Assembly: GCA_015654595.1 (NCBI GenBank)
Contig: JAATGQ010000041.1
Span: 124,001-188,000, forward strand
Source of the DNA: Chitinophagales bacterium
GTDB lineage: Bacteria > Bacteroidota > Bacteroidia > Chitinophagales > Chitinophagaceae
Reading direction: 5' to 3'
DNA: 64,000 nt
Shown here: positions 20,901 through 28,423 of the stretch, piece after piece
How positions within the stretch are numbered: position 1 is the stretch's first letter
Layout of the letters: each line of letters starts with the position of its first letter
The notes under the pieces: generated by a model
Databases searched by the model: none
The model's input: the letters and a program-made list of their open reading frames with translations, nothing else
Told to the model about the DNA's origin: nothing
Made by a program: the position numbers and the translations under genes

Positions 20901-21561
20901 TCGACTTAACGCTGGCTACAGCACCGGTAAAGTCGCTCTTACGAAGTTTCTGATACCCGATAAAGACGACTTCATTCAACGCATTCACTCCTTCATGCAT
21001 CCTTACATCCAAAGGAGTGATCCCCCGGAAGGTGATCTCCTGTGTTGAAAAACCAACAGAAGATACCTCGATATGCGATACCAGCGGCGCATTAAAGGCA
21101 TAATGCCCCTTTTCGTCCGTAGCCACCATGATCTCTGTCCCCTTGACATGGACAGTGGCTCCGCGAACAGGCTGACCATTCTCGTCAGCAACGGTCCCAT
21201 CGACCGGACGAGTCTCTCCCACTGGTGCTTTTTCCGCAGGAGGCAGCGGAACATATTTCAGCGTTACATTTTTACCATCCATCAGATAATGAAGACCGTA
21301 CTTCTTTTGCAGAATGTTCAGCGCATCCTCCAGATTATGGGTCTTCAACTGTACGTGATCAACCTTCACCTTTTCCAGGGCTTCCTGGCTATACGTAAAG
21401 TTGACGGCAGGCGCCTGCTGCTGCAGAACGGCTACCACTTTGGCCAGATCCGTTCCATGCAGATCCAACCGGATGCCTTGAGCCATACTCTTCTGCCCTA
21501 TACATACCAGCAAAAGGAAGAGCCCCAACACCATAAAGCGTCGTTGTAATGTTCTTGTCAT
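17917..21561 (-). CDS. SusC/RagA-family TonB-dependent receptor with STN signalling domain
   Basis: Outer-membrane beta-barrel of 1214 residues that imports nutrients with TonB energy. After a signal peptide (to about residue 27) comes an STN domain at about 30-105 (IRLDLHGTDLAKVVAVLQQ, ending NVTLKYVP), a carboxypeptidase-D-like domain (VDGTVADENGQPVRGATV), the plug (VGQALVGKVAGVVV, RVRGVGSINASSDPLYVVDG and the conserved DILKDAASAAIYGSRASGGV), then the barrel. The STN domain is the part that talks to a FecR anti-sigma factor, and FecR and sigma genes lie directly upstream in the same direction. The C-terminus ends in an aromatic MGVHVTF typical of barrel insertion. The transported ligand cannot be read from sequence. 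Confidence 0.96.
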   Translation of the reverse strand: MTRTLQRRFMVLGLFLLLVCIGQKSMAQGIRLDLHGTDLAKVVAVLQQQAPAVNFTYSQEALEKVKVDHVQLKTHNLEDALNILQKKYGLHYLMDGKNVTLKYVPLPPAEKAPVGETRPVDGTVADENGQPVRGATVHVKGTEIMVATDEKGHYAFNAPLVSHIEVSSVGFSTQEITFRGITPLDVRMHEGVNALNEVVFIGYQKLRKSDFTGAVASVKSSEMNVSAPTVGQALVGKVAGVVVSQTDGAPYASPKIRVRGVGSINASSDPLYVVDGYPAGNDLYINPNDIESIDILKDAASAAIYGSRASGGVVLITTKRGKDGKGKLEYDYQYGVDQLAKKVKLLNAQQFGQLVIDGRNDSYRDLVGSAWNDDMLKDNNTQRIARVGGANGSAVSIPTELYDFSTATEIKPQYNTDWQDELYRNAGFIRHNLFFSGGSKTVRYAISGGYQNQDGIMLNTSQQRVNFRANVDADISDKIKAGANVAYSGNTNHETQEGRWDHSPAFGALIYMPLFPAYNSNGTIAQYLADAESSNYGYQSIENPIATAEFTQIKRVGNRSTYNAFASYEILPRLVFKTNLGLQTYNETYNYYLPTSLSNGTNPPFSAASIAAAYAQTQTVAQKDQLAEFTLTYDWKVKEHTFNFLAGYTAQQNNLQATNISAKGFQNDLIPDITAGGSGQIYVNVPQANTTINTTASLSATTANQGTLPTGNTTYTLASYLGRIQYSYAQKYYLTGSFRTDGSSRFGPDNKWGAFPSVSAGWNVHKEEFWRGWLADNVTLRVRASWGLSGNNNIGDYKAIQVFATPTGTVLGNGSSSSIVTAYYPNGTTDPKLGWESTSQYNAGFDLGLFHDRLSLIANFYDSRTYDLLINEPVTAGSGENTILTNLHNSRIRNRGFDFQVDGKVIQSNNGFNLNLSGNISINRNKVLNLGVAPITSDGAERGYITHITETGQPIGMFYGYKVAGMVRQKDMANIAIDNANYNSSTQSFPTGYVLKGPPRSTAQTNPLAPGDLYFKDVNGDGVVNSKDLSIIGSPYAKFTYGFNLNASYQAVSLSASFAGSYGNEVLDGQDYYLYNMEGSGNQYEDVVNRYRSESQPGNGKVYRASRAGTQSNSTRLSTFYLQPGSFFRCTNVAIGYNVPTITALHKAGVSGIRVYATLNNLFTITKYKGYNPEVDYNYSANNATPQSANLAPGVDYGIYPLVRSYNMGVHVTF

Positions 21562-21585
21562 ACCTTAAGAATTGTTTATTTTTTG

Positions 21586-22551
21586 TTATCGGACATGCAG
21601 GGTATCCCTGTCCCTTGTGAAATGCAGCTCCCAGCCAAAGGATAAATAGGCCAGTACTTTTTCCAGGGCAGTATTTTCAAACCTTGCAGTTATAGTCTGG
21701 TTTTTCAGTGTATGATCGTAAATGATATGCACGCCATATCTTGCCTCGATCTGCGCCAGCGCTTCCTTCATCGGCGTCTTATAAAAGATCAGCTGTCCCG
21801 CCGTCCATACATCCATTTCACCGGGCGCCTGTTGCATAACTTCCTGTTTGCCGGATTCTTTATCATAGATCAACAATTCGCCGGGCGATAGTATCTTTTC
21901 ACCCGCCTTCCCCTTTACGCCGTCATAAGCCACGCCAACCCTGCCGCTCTGCAAAGAAACCCTGACCTGACCGGCTTCGGGATAAGCGGAAACGTTAAAA
22001 GCAGTCCCCAATACCCGCGTAAAGGCATTCCCAGCCCTCACGACGAAAGGATGTACAGGATCAGGACGCACCTGGAAGAATGCCTCGCCCGTTAACCTAA
22101 CCTCCCGATGCGTCAAAAAATCGGGATGAAAAGCAAGATGGGTTGCGGAGTTCAGCCACACCACCGAACTATCCGGAAGCGTCACCTTCCTCACTTGCTG
22201 GTAACCGGTAGCCACCGTCATAAAATCAGCCGGCTTCTGACTCCCACTACGCTGACCCAACTTATTCCACAGCCCCCATACACCGCCGCTGACTACAATG
22301 ATACCCGTCCAGATAGCCGCAGCCTTCAGCATCCTCCGGTTAGCCTTGCTTTCCCTTCGGTGCACAGCCTTCTTCAGCGCCCGGACAAGCCTTTCTTCAT
22401 CGGCAGCACTGACCATCTTCACAGGCTCTTCCTGCTTGCTAACCTGGTGATACCATCGTTCCAGCAAAGCAATCTCCTGTTCAGTGCATTCTCCTTTAAT
22501 ATATCGTTCCAGTATTTCCTTAAGTTGTTCTTCCGGCGTATGTATGTTCAT
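21586..22551 (-). CDS. FecR-family anti-sigma factor
   Basis: Inner-membrane regulator of 321 residues. A cytoplasmic N-terminal helical region (LKEILERYIKGECTEQEIALLERW) would hold the sigma factor, one transmembrane helix lies at about 76-97, and the periplasmic FecR domain has the family phrases VTLPDSSVVWLNSAT, REVRLTGEAFFQV, FVVRAGNAFTRVLGTAFNV and LSPGELLIYD. The C-terminal DUF4974 part (FYKTPMKEALAQIEARYGV) is the STN-contacting end. It lies 24 bases upstream of the STN-type SusC gene and after the ECF sigma gene, the expected order for a trans-envelope signalling set. Confidence 0.95.
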   Translation of the reverse strand: MNIHTPEEQLKEILERYIKGECTEQEIALLERWYHQVSKQEEPVKMVSAADEERLVRALKKAVHRRESKANRRMLKAAAIWTGIIVVSGGVWGLWNKLGQRSGSQKPADFMTVATGYQQVRKVTLPDSSVVWLNSATHLAFHPDFLTHREVRLTGEAFFQVRPDPVHPFVVRAGNAFTRVLGTAFNVSAYPEAGQVRVSLQSGRVGVAYDGVKGKAGEKILSPGELLIYDKESGKQEVMQQAPGEMDVWTAGQLIFYKTPMKEALAQIEARYGVHIIYDHTLKNQTITARFENTALEKVLAYLSFGWELHFTRDRDTLHVR

Positions 22552-22686
22552 ATATTATCAAGCCCGCGCTTTAACGGCGAAGCATCATCGCCATTTATTA
22601 GTCCGGAATTTGAAGAAAAAGACTACTCGCTTTTTTTGAATTAATATGCAGTTAACATTGCCTCGAAAGGCAGACAAGGATCGCTG

Positions 22687-23259
22687 TTACAAAAAGAAAG
22701 AAGACATCCGCAAAGCCGCGCTGCGAAGACGTCGGCGAATTTTCTGCAGATGATTTTTTACGGTGTAGGGAGAAACTAATAATTCTTCGGAGATCTCGCG
22801 TATGCTCTTACCCTGCTCCGCGCTAAGCAGATAAACTTTTTTCATTTGCGCCGGCAATTGTTCCAGCTCTGATATGACGATCGCCTCCCGGCTCTTCAGT
22901 TCTTCATTCTGAAATGCGGCCGTCAATACCGCTTCCTCCTGCATGATCAGCTTCCACGCCTGGATCTGTTTCTCCGACAGCTGCTTCTGACGCAGCCGGT
23001 CAAAGATCTTGTACTGGGCCATGCTATACAAATAAGAAAATACTTCATTCTGGATCTTGATCTTTGCACGCCTTTCCCAAAGATCAAGAAAGACCTCCTG
23101 CAAAACGTCTTCCGCCTCTGCCGCATCTTCTGACCATTTGCAGATCACAGCCATCAGTGCATGCAAAGTCCGTCTGTAAAGTTGCTCGAACGCAGATTGG
23201 TCATTCTCCTGCGAAATAAGCCGCCAAAGCTCTTTGTCGCTACGCCGATCAGATTGCAT
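22687..23259 (-). CDS. ECF RNA polymerase sigma factor, FecI-like
   Basis: Sigma-70 family factor of 190 residues with region 2 (AFEQLYRRTLHALM, then AEDVLQEVFLDLWERR and FSYLYSMAQYKIFDRLR) and region 4 (LEQLPAQMKKVYLLSAEQGKSIREISEELLVS followed by a helix-turn-helix ending NHLQKIRRRLR). It precedes the FecR gene and should activate the SusC/SusD operon when the receptor is loaded. It starts six bases after the stop of an unknown secreted-protein gene, so that gene and the sigma factor are likely co-transcribed. Confidence 0.93.
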   Translation of the reverse strand: MQSDRRSDKELWRLISQENDQSAFEQLYRRTLHALMAVICKWSEDAAEAEDVLQEVFLDLWERRAKIKIQNEVFSYLYSMAQYKIFDRLRQKQLSEKQIQAWKLIMQEEAVLTAAFQNEELKSREAIVISELEQLPAQMKKVYLLSAEQGKSIREISEELLVSPYTVKNHLQKIRRRLRSAALRMSSFFL

Positions 23260-23265
23260 GTCGCC

Positions 23266-24147
23266 TTACCATTTTATATCTATGAAATTGACATTTCCTT
23301 TTCTGGATGAGGTTACCGCGATCCCCTTTGTCCGATTGGGAAGAAAGGTAAACCCTTCCAGCTCATCGCCTCTGTCGATGCCATCCTCCTCTCTTACCAC
23401 AACAGCCTTACCCGCTGCCAACGATTTCTCGAGATCGACATAAGTAAATTTCCATTTGCGGCCTTCAATCTGGTTCTGGATCAACAGCAGCCACCCTTTT
23501 TCCGGTATCCACTGCAGGTTCTGCACCCAGGGACCGCAGCTGAATTTTTTATACAACACTCCCTTATCTGAGGTATGTTTTGCATGCTGCAGTACCGCCG
23601 GATCATAAAGCCTTACTTCGTTAGCCCGGCCGCCATAGTCTGCCGTTGCCACAAACCATTTTTTATTGTATTGCACATATTCGGGGCGAGTCCCCTGCAC
23701 ACAGGCGTCATCTTCTATGACCTGTTTCAGATTCCCGTGATCCAGCGTCCCGGTCTTCATCAGTCCATCCCAGTCGATACAATAGATGATCGCCTTCCAG
23801 GTATTGGTAGCTTTGTCGACAATAACGCTGTTACCCATGAATACGGGATCCTTTCCGTGTATCGCCAGTCCGGTCGGATGATTGATCACATCGGTATCGT
23901 TCAGCGTAAGCCGCATCTCCTTGCCCGTATAAAGAAGGCTGTCTTTCTGATATTGAAACTCTCTGATCATCCCCACCTCTCTGTCGCCGTACAAATAGGC
24001 TTTCCCTTTCTGCCAGGAAGCGCCCTGACAGGCGCCGAGAGAGTCGATCGTCGAAACATGGGACAGCTGCATTTGCGGCCGCCCTGGGTCTTGGAGAACA
24101 GGAATAATATAAAATCCGGCAGTAAGAAGCAGAAGTAAAGGTCGCAT
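23266..24147 (-). CDS. Exported protein of unknown function, possible beta-propeller
   Basis: I do not recognise the family. The ATG at 24145-24147 gives 293 residues with an N-terminal hydrophobic segment (LLLLLTAGFYIIPV) that could be a signal peptide or anchor. Strand-rich repeats such as AYLYGDREVGMIREF, PEYVQYNKKWFVATADY and VQNLQWIPEKGWLLLIQNQ suggest a beta-propeller or related all-beta fold. It is the first gene of the unit leading into the ECF sigma, FecR, SusC and SusD genes, with only six bases to the sigma factor, so its product may belong to the same response. Function is open. Confidence 0.7.
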   Translation of the reverse strand: MRPLLLLLTAGFYIIPVLQDPGRPQMQLSHVSTIDSLGACQGASWQKGKAYLYGDREVGMIREFQYQKDSLLYTGKEMRLTLNDTDVINHPTGLAIHGKDPVFMGNSVIVDKATNTWKAIIYCIDWDGLMKTGTLDHGNLKQVIEDDACVQGTRPEYVQYNKKWFVATADYGGRANEVRLYDPAVLQHAKHTSDKGVLYKKFSCGPWVQNLQWIPEKGWLLLIQNQIEGRKWKFTYVDLEKSLAAGKAVVVREEDGIDRGDELEGFTFLPNRTKGIAVTSSRKGNVNFIDIKW

Positions 24148-24296
24148 ATATTCTGCAAGATTAGTATGTTTTCCCGCCACTGGATGCCTTTACAGCATTA
24201 TGCTTGGATTATTGAATGTTGAATTTTTTATTAATTCGATTTTTCGGAGTAGTTCTTTTTTTCAATCCGAAGACTACTAGACAAAATCGTCAGACT

Positions 24297-25568
24297 ATGA
24301 CAAGACGTTGCGGTAAATATTTATTGTTTTTGCTTGTTTTCCCACTTTTGGTCCACGCCCAGCCGGGCGCCGGCTACCAGGCCGGTTATCGTTTCCTCCA
24401 TTCGGATAACCTTGTGGCAGACAAGAACTTCTACTGGCTGACCGTCATCGGCAAGACGCCGGCGTTGCAACAGCTGCTGGCAGCAGATCCTGAACTGAAA
24501 CAACTCCACGACCGGCTGCTGACTACCCTCAAAAGTCACGTGGAAGACTCCTGCCAATGGCCCTTATCGCTGGTCGCCGATTTCCGTTTTACCAGCGCCG
24601 ACTCGCTTGCTGTAGACCAGCGGCTAAAATTTTTGTACGAAGGGAACCGTCCCCCGTTCGACGCCCTCGTCGACAAACACCTTCGCCCCAGCGGGTATTA
24701 TCAACGCTTTATCGCAATGACCAACGAAGACCTGCTCCTTCACGCCTGGGCACAGACCGTCGTAGGCATAAATTATATCATCGACCAGTTTGGCCTGGGT
24801 AAGAAGATGCGCTACCCCCGGATCGATTCGGCCAGCTATGTGGTCACATCTACCTACTACCGGGGCGCGCTGAAAGACATGTTCGCCTACCTCAGCGAAA
24901 AGACGGATTCTATGCCCGCCTTTTTCCACCCCTCGCTGTCGATAGCCATGGAACTGATGGATCTCAACGACCGCGACGAACCCGCCCGTTTCGAACCCAT
25001 GGAATCGGGTCAAAACAAAGCCGCTATAAAAGCCATCGCCCATACGGACTGGACAAAGTACCGCTATGCGACGATCCTGATCCCCGGACAGGGGCCTGAA
25101 CTCTTCACCACTCCCATCAGCCCGGTAAACAAGATCCATTGCTCGGTTGCTGCCGATCGCTATAAAAAGGGCCTGGCCCCCTTTATCATCGTCAGCGGCG
25201 GATATTGCTATCCCTTCCGCGGCCCCTATTGTGAAGCGATCGAAATGCGCAAATACCTGATGGAAAAATTCAATATTCCCGCCGAAGCCATCCTCATCGA
25301 CCCGCACGCCCGGCATACCACCACGAATATTCGTAACGCCGACCGTCTGATGATCCGCTATGGCATCCCGCTTACAAAACCCTCACTCTTCGTGACGTCC
25401 CGCTCTCAGCTGCTCTATTCGGCAGCGCCCGCCTTTGACAAACGAAATCTCAACGAACTCGGCTATCTCCCCTACAAGGAAAAGACACAACTTTCTATCC
25501 ATGAGATCTCTTTCTATCCGGTGATGGAATCCCTGCACATGGATCCCTTCGATCCGCTGGACCCCTAG
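24297..25568 (+). CDS. Exported DUF218/YdcF-like protein
   Basis: 423 residues from the ATG at 24297, chosen because it places the signal peptide (YLLFLLVFPLLVHAQ) at the N-terminus; upstream in-frame codons give an implausible leader. The C-terminal half is a DUF218 domain: ATILIPGQGPE, AADRYKKGLAPFIIVSGG, AIEMRKYLMEKFNIPAEAILIDPHARHTTTN and PSLFVTSRSQ match the ElyC/SanA/YdcF fold, whose members act in envelope polysaccharide metabolism. The N-terminal half (about 20-250) is not recognised. It is divergent from the unknown gene at 23266-24147 and stands alone. Biochemical role is not known for this subfamily. Confidence 0.82.
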   Translation: MTRRCGKYLLFLLVFPLLVHAQPGAGYQAGYRFLHSDNLVADKNFYWLTVIGKTPALQQLLAADPELKQLHDRLLTTLKSHVEDSCQWPLSLVADFRFTSADSLAVDQRLKFLYEGNRPPFDALVDKHLRPSGYYQRFIAMTNEDLLLHAWAQTVVGINYIIDQFGLGKKMRYPRIDSASYVVTSTYYRGALKDMFAYLSEKTDSMPAFFHPSLSIAMELMDLNDRDEPARFEPMESGQNKAAIKAIAHTDWTKYRYATILIPGQGPELFTTPISPVNKIHCSVAADRYKKGLAPFIIVSGGYCYPFRGPYCEAIEMRKYLMEKFNIPAEAILIDPHARHTTTNIRNADRLMIRYGIPLTKPSLFVTSRSQLLYSAAPAFDKRNLNELGYLPYKEKTQLSIHEISFYPVMESLHMDPFDPLDP

Positions 25569-25658
25569 CCGGCCAGCCCTTGTCCCGGAGAAGCCTCAGA
25601 GACAACGCTAATTTTTACGGCTACCCACCCGATTTTTCCCGATGCGCGTATTTATAAT

Positions 25659-26600
25659 ATGCGCATCTTTTTTTTATCCCTGGCCATCCTGGTGATGGCT
25701 GCCTCCTGCTCAAAAAGCAAGGATACATCGACAGCGGCTAACACCGGCCCCGCTGCCGATACCACCGTTGCCCCTTCTACACCCCCCAATGGCGATCCAA
25801 CAACGCCAGCCTGGCTCACAACAGGATATATCGGCGTAAACGACAACTCGCTTCACAACGCAGGCTGCTATATAATGAACCAGACCGGCGAATCACTGAA
25901 CTTCGCCATCATCTTTGCTGCCAATATCAATGCGGACAATAATGGCAAGGCTACGCTTTATTTTAATCCCCAGACACAAACCGCCGTTCAATCCGGCGAC
26001 ATCGCCTATCTGCAATCGCTGGGCATCAAAGTGTTGCTATCGGTCCTCGGCAACCATGAAGACGCCGGCTGGTCTTGCTTTCTCAACTACGCCGCGGCAG
26101 ATGATTTTGCACAGCAGCTCGCGGCAGCCGTCACTCAATACAATCTCGATGGCATCGACATCGACGACGAATATTCTACCTGCACTGCAAACGATAGCTC
26201 GCTGGTCATCGCGCTAAGCGCCCTCCGCAGCCGCCTGGGAAATAAGAAGTATATCACAAAAGCGCTGTACAGCGATAAACAGTATTTTACTTATGCCTAT
26301 AACGGCCTCACAGCCGGGCAGATCCTCAATTATGGTTGGGAAATGGACTACGGTAATATGGCTTACAATGGCCGGCTTCATCCCTATACAAAACTCGGGA
26401 TGGCAAAAACGAAATTATTCCTGGGCGTAGACCCGGATATCAGCCGCGATAATACGACCGCTGCAAAATTTGTAAAAGACAGCAGCTATGCAGGAGTGAT
26501 GCTATACGATGTTACCAAAAATTCTCAGACCGATATATCGCTGGTTACATCGACCCTGTTTAATATGCCGACAGGCGCGCTGAATAATTGCTTGCGCTAG
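25659..26600 (+). CDS. GH18 lipoprotein, EndoH-like endo-beta-N-acetylglucosaminidase
   Basis: A 313-residue lipoprotein: lipobox LVMAASC with lipidated C17, then a Thr/Pro-rich linker to about residue 52. The catalytic motif is LDGIDIDDEY (D164, D167, D169, E171), matching the DxxDxDxE of GH18 with E171 as acid, and the extended DGxDxDDEY form is characteristic of EndoH/EndoF-type enzymes that cut between the two GlcNAc residues of N-glycans. The core strands FAIIFAANIN, KVLLSVLG and GVMLYDV fit the TIM barrel. It ends in a bidirectional terminator. Activity on high-mannose N-glycans is inferred from the motif. Confidence 0.82.
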   Translation: MRIFFLSLAILVMAASCSKSKDTSTAANTGPAADTTVAPSTPPNGDPTTPAWLTTGYIGVNDNSLHNAGCYIMNQTGESLNFAIIFAANINADNNGKATLYFNPQTQTAVQSGDIAYLQSLGIKVLLSVLGNHEDAGWSCFLNYAAADDFAQQLAAAVTQYNLDGIDIDDEYSTCTANDSSLVIALSALRSRLGNKKYITKALYSDKQYFTYAYNGLTAGQILNYGWEMDYGNMAYNGRLHPYTKLGMAKTKLFLGVDPDISRDNTTAAKFVKDSSYAGVMLYDVTKNSQTDISLVTSTLFNMPTGALNNCLR

Positions 26601-26615
26601 ACACCACAAAACTAA

Positions 26616-26643
26616 AAGGCCGGCGTTTCATAACGCCGGCCTT
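26616..26643. terminator. Bidirectional terminator between convergent GH18 and S53 genes
   Basis: Twelve-base perfect stem AAGGCCGGCGTT / AACGCCGGCCTT around a TCAT loop, 15 bases past the GH18 stop and 45 bases past the end of the S53 gene. Only modest T-runs follow on either side. Confidence 0.75.
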
Positions 26644-26688
26644 ACTATTTTACAGCGGCAGCAAGCACAATACCCTCGGCACTATTCT

Positions 26689-28311
26689 TTATTTAAGCCC
26701 CTCAAGCAAGGAGGTCCCGATCGGAACACCCCAGCCCGTGACGGCATCATAACCAGGTCCGGCGCTGTACCCGCCGATGGAAGCGGTATCGTTATCCCCG
26801 GAAGTAATATCCCTGCAGCCCGAAGAACCAAGAGGGCTGCCGCCCGCCGCATTCTGATAAAGCAGCGGAGTAAGATAACCTACAGGCTTGCCAAGACCGG
26901 CGTTGATCCGCGCGATCAAAGCTGCCCAAAGCGGAGCGGCAGCGCTCGTTCCGCCGCTGGCGCCCCCCTTTCCATCCACCACCGTCCAATAACCGGTATT
27001 AGCGCTTGCATCGGCAGCCACATCCGGAACAACACGGCCATCGATCGCCCCCGGATTTACGGATTGGATCCTAACGGTTTGCCAGTCGGGACGTGAAAAA
27101 ATTACGCTGACACCGCCCCCGGTACTTCCACCATTATCCTGACGCAAGCCATCTCCATCCTTCCACGCAGTCTCTGTGACCTTTCCTGTCGAGGATTTCT
27201 TCAACGTCGTGCCGCCAACTGCCAGCACATAAGGACTGGAAGAAGGGAAGTCGACATGCGCATGACCATCGCCAACCTGATCGTCGCTGCCATCATCGCC
27301 GGCAGCAACGCAGATGGTTACCCCAAGCAACGCAGCAGACTTCAGGGTGTCGTTTACGGATTGGATCGCCGCGCTCGACCAACCTCCAGACGCGTCCTCC
27401 GCATAACCCCAGCTGCAAGACAGTACCGACAACGGATTGTTCTCATCGTGGACGGCCGTATCGACCGCGTCCACCCAGCCGCTTTCATCAAACGACGAAA
27501 AGTAAACCACAATGGTCGACGAAGGGCAAACGCCTGCAACGACCTCCACGTCAAGCATGACCTCTCCCTCTGCCCCGTCCCGCTGGTTGGTTGGGGTATT
27601 GTTGACGGAGACAGTCTTGACGGTCGGCACAGCGACACCGGCATTCTTACAGAATGTCTGGAGATCGTCGGCAAAATAGCCGCCGCCAAACTCCAACAGC
27701 CCCACGGTCTGACCGGCCCCATCGCCATCCGGAAAAGAATAGATCGCCGCCAGCTCTGCCGGAAAAAACCAGGACCGGTTTGCAGCAGCCCGCTCCGCCA
27801 GATCAAGCGAAGTCCTTCTCCTGCTCAATGGCCGGCGTTTTACCTGCCTGCGGTTATCGAGCCCAAATACTCCTGCAATAATCCCCTCCAGTTCGCTGGG
27901 CACAAGCAAATCCCCTCTCCGGCCACGATAATTACCATCCGGATGAGAGTAATGAAACAACTTGACCTGAAAGACGGATTCCAGCAGACTGGCCCTTCCC
28001 CCCACCCGAAGGCTGCAGGTAAGCAGGTTCTCTTTTAAGATCTCGATCCCAAAACCCGTCAACACTTTCTTGACGGTATCCATATCTTTTGGATCAGCAC
28101 CATATTGGTCGGCCAGCTCCTGGCGGCTAAGCGGCTTTGCAGGGAAATCTTTCAGGTCAGGCAGCTCCTTTTTTCTGCGAATTTTGATCGTCACTTCTAT
28201 CCATTCATCAGGATCCGCCACCCCAAGGGTCTTGGCGCCAGGACGCAGCACGCGGCTGCTGCCTGGTAATAGGACATGTGCACTTGATTCAGGCTTTTGC
28301 GTCGGTTTCAT
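26689..28311 (-). CDS. Kumamolisin-type serine-carboxyl peptidase, S53 (sedolisin)
   Basis: Acid protease with a propeptide. The ATG at 28309-28311 gives 540 residues; an upstream start would add 19 residues with no signal. The prodomain (LSRQELADQYGADPKDMDTV, then FQVKLFHYSHPDGNYRGR) is followed by an Arg-rich junction and the peptidase (RSWFFPAELAAIYSFP onward). Catalytic residues are all present: Glu and Asp of GEVMLDVEV (E250, D254), oxyanion Asp in AAGDDG (D339) and Ser in SGGTSAAAPLWA (S456). The C-terminal calcium site is DITSGDND and the end is YDAVTGWGVP. No signal peptide is evident, as in other kumamolisins. Confidence 0.92.
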   Translation of the reverse strand: MKPTQKPESSAHVLLPGSSRVLRPGAKTLGVADPDEWIEVTIKIRRKKELPDLKDFPAKPLSRQELADQYGADPKDMDTVKKVLTGFGIEILKENLLTCSLRVGGRASLLESVFQVKLFHYSHPDGNYRGRRGDLLVPSELEGIIAGVFGLDNRRQVKRRPLSRRRTSLDLAERAAANRSWFFPAELAAIYSFPDGDGAGQTVGLLEFGGGYFADDLQTFCKNAGVAVPTVKTVSVNNTPTNQRDGAEGEVMLDVEVVAGVCPSSTIVVYFSSFDESGWVDAVDTAVHDENNPLSVLSCSWGYAEDASGGWSSAAIQSVNDTLKSAALLGVTICVAAGDDGSDDQVGDGHAHVDFPSSSPYVLAVGGTTLKKSSTGKVTETAWKDGDGLRQDNGGSTGGGVSVIFSRPDWQTVRIQSVNPGAIDGRVVPDVAADASANTGYWTVVDGKGGASGGTSAAAPLWAALIARINAGLGKPVGYLTPLLYQNAAGGSPLGSSGCRDITSGDNDTASIGGYSAGPGYDAVTGWGVPIGTSLLEGLK

Positions 28312-28398
28312 GGTATGTGTTTTATAGTTCAAGTCAATACTTTCCCAAAATCCATGCCCCTGCCGCAACGGCCACGCAGCTGTGCATAAATAGGTAGA

Positions 28399-28414
28399 CC
28401 CCGGTAAACCGGGG
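28399..28414 (-). terminator. Possible terminator hairpin of the penicillin acylase gene
   Basis: Perfect CCCCGG/CCGGGG stem with TAAA loop, 10 bases past the acylase stop. No T-run follows, so it may act only weakly or as an RNA-stabilising hairpin. Confidence 0.45.
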
Positions 28415-28423
28415 GCTAAAGCA

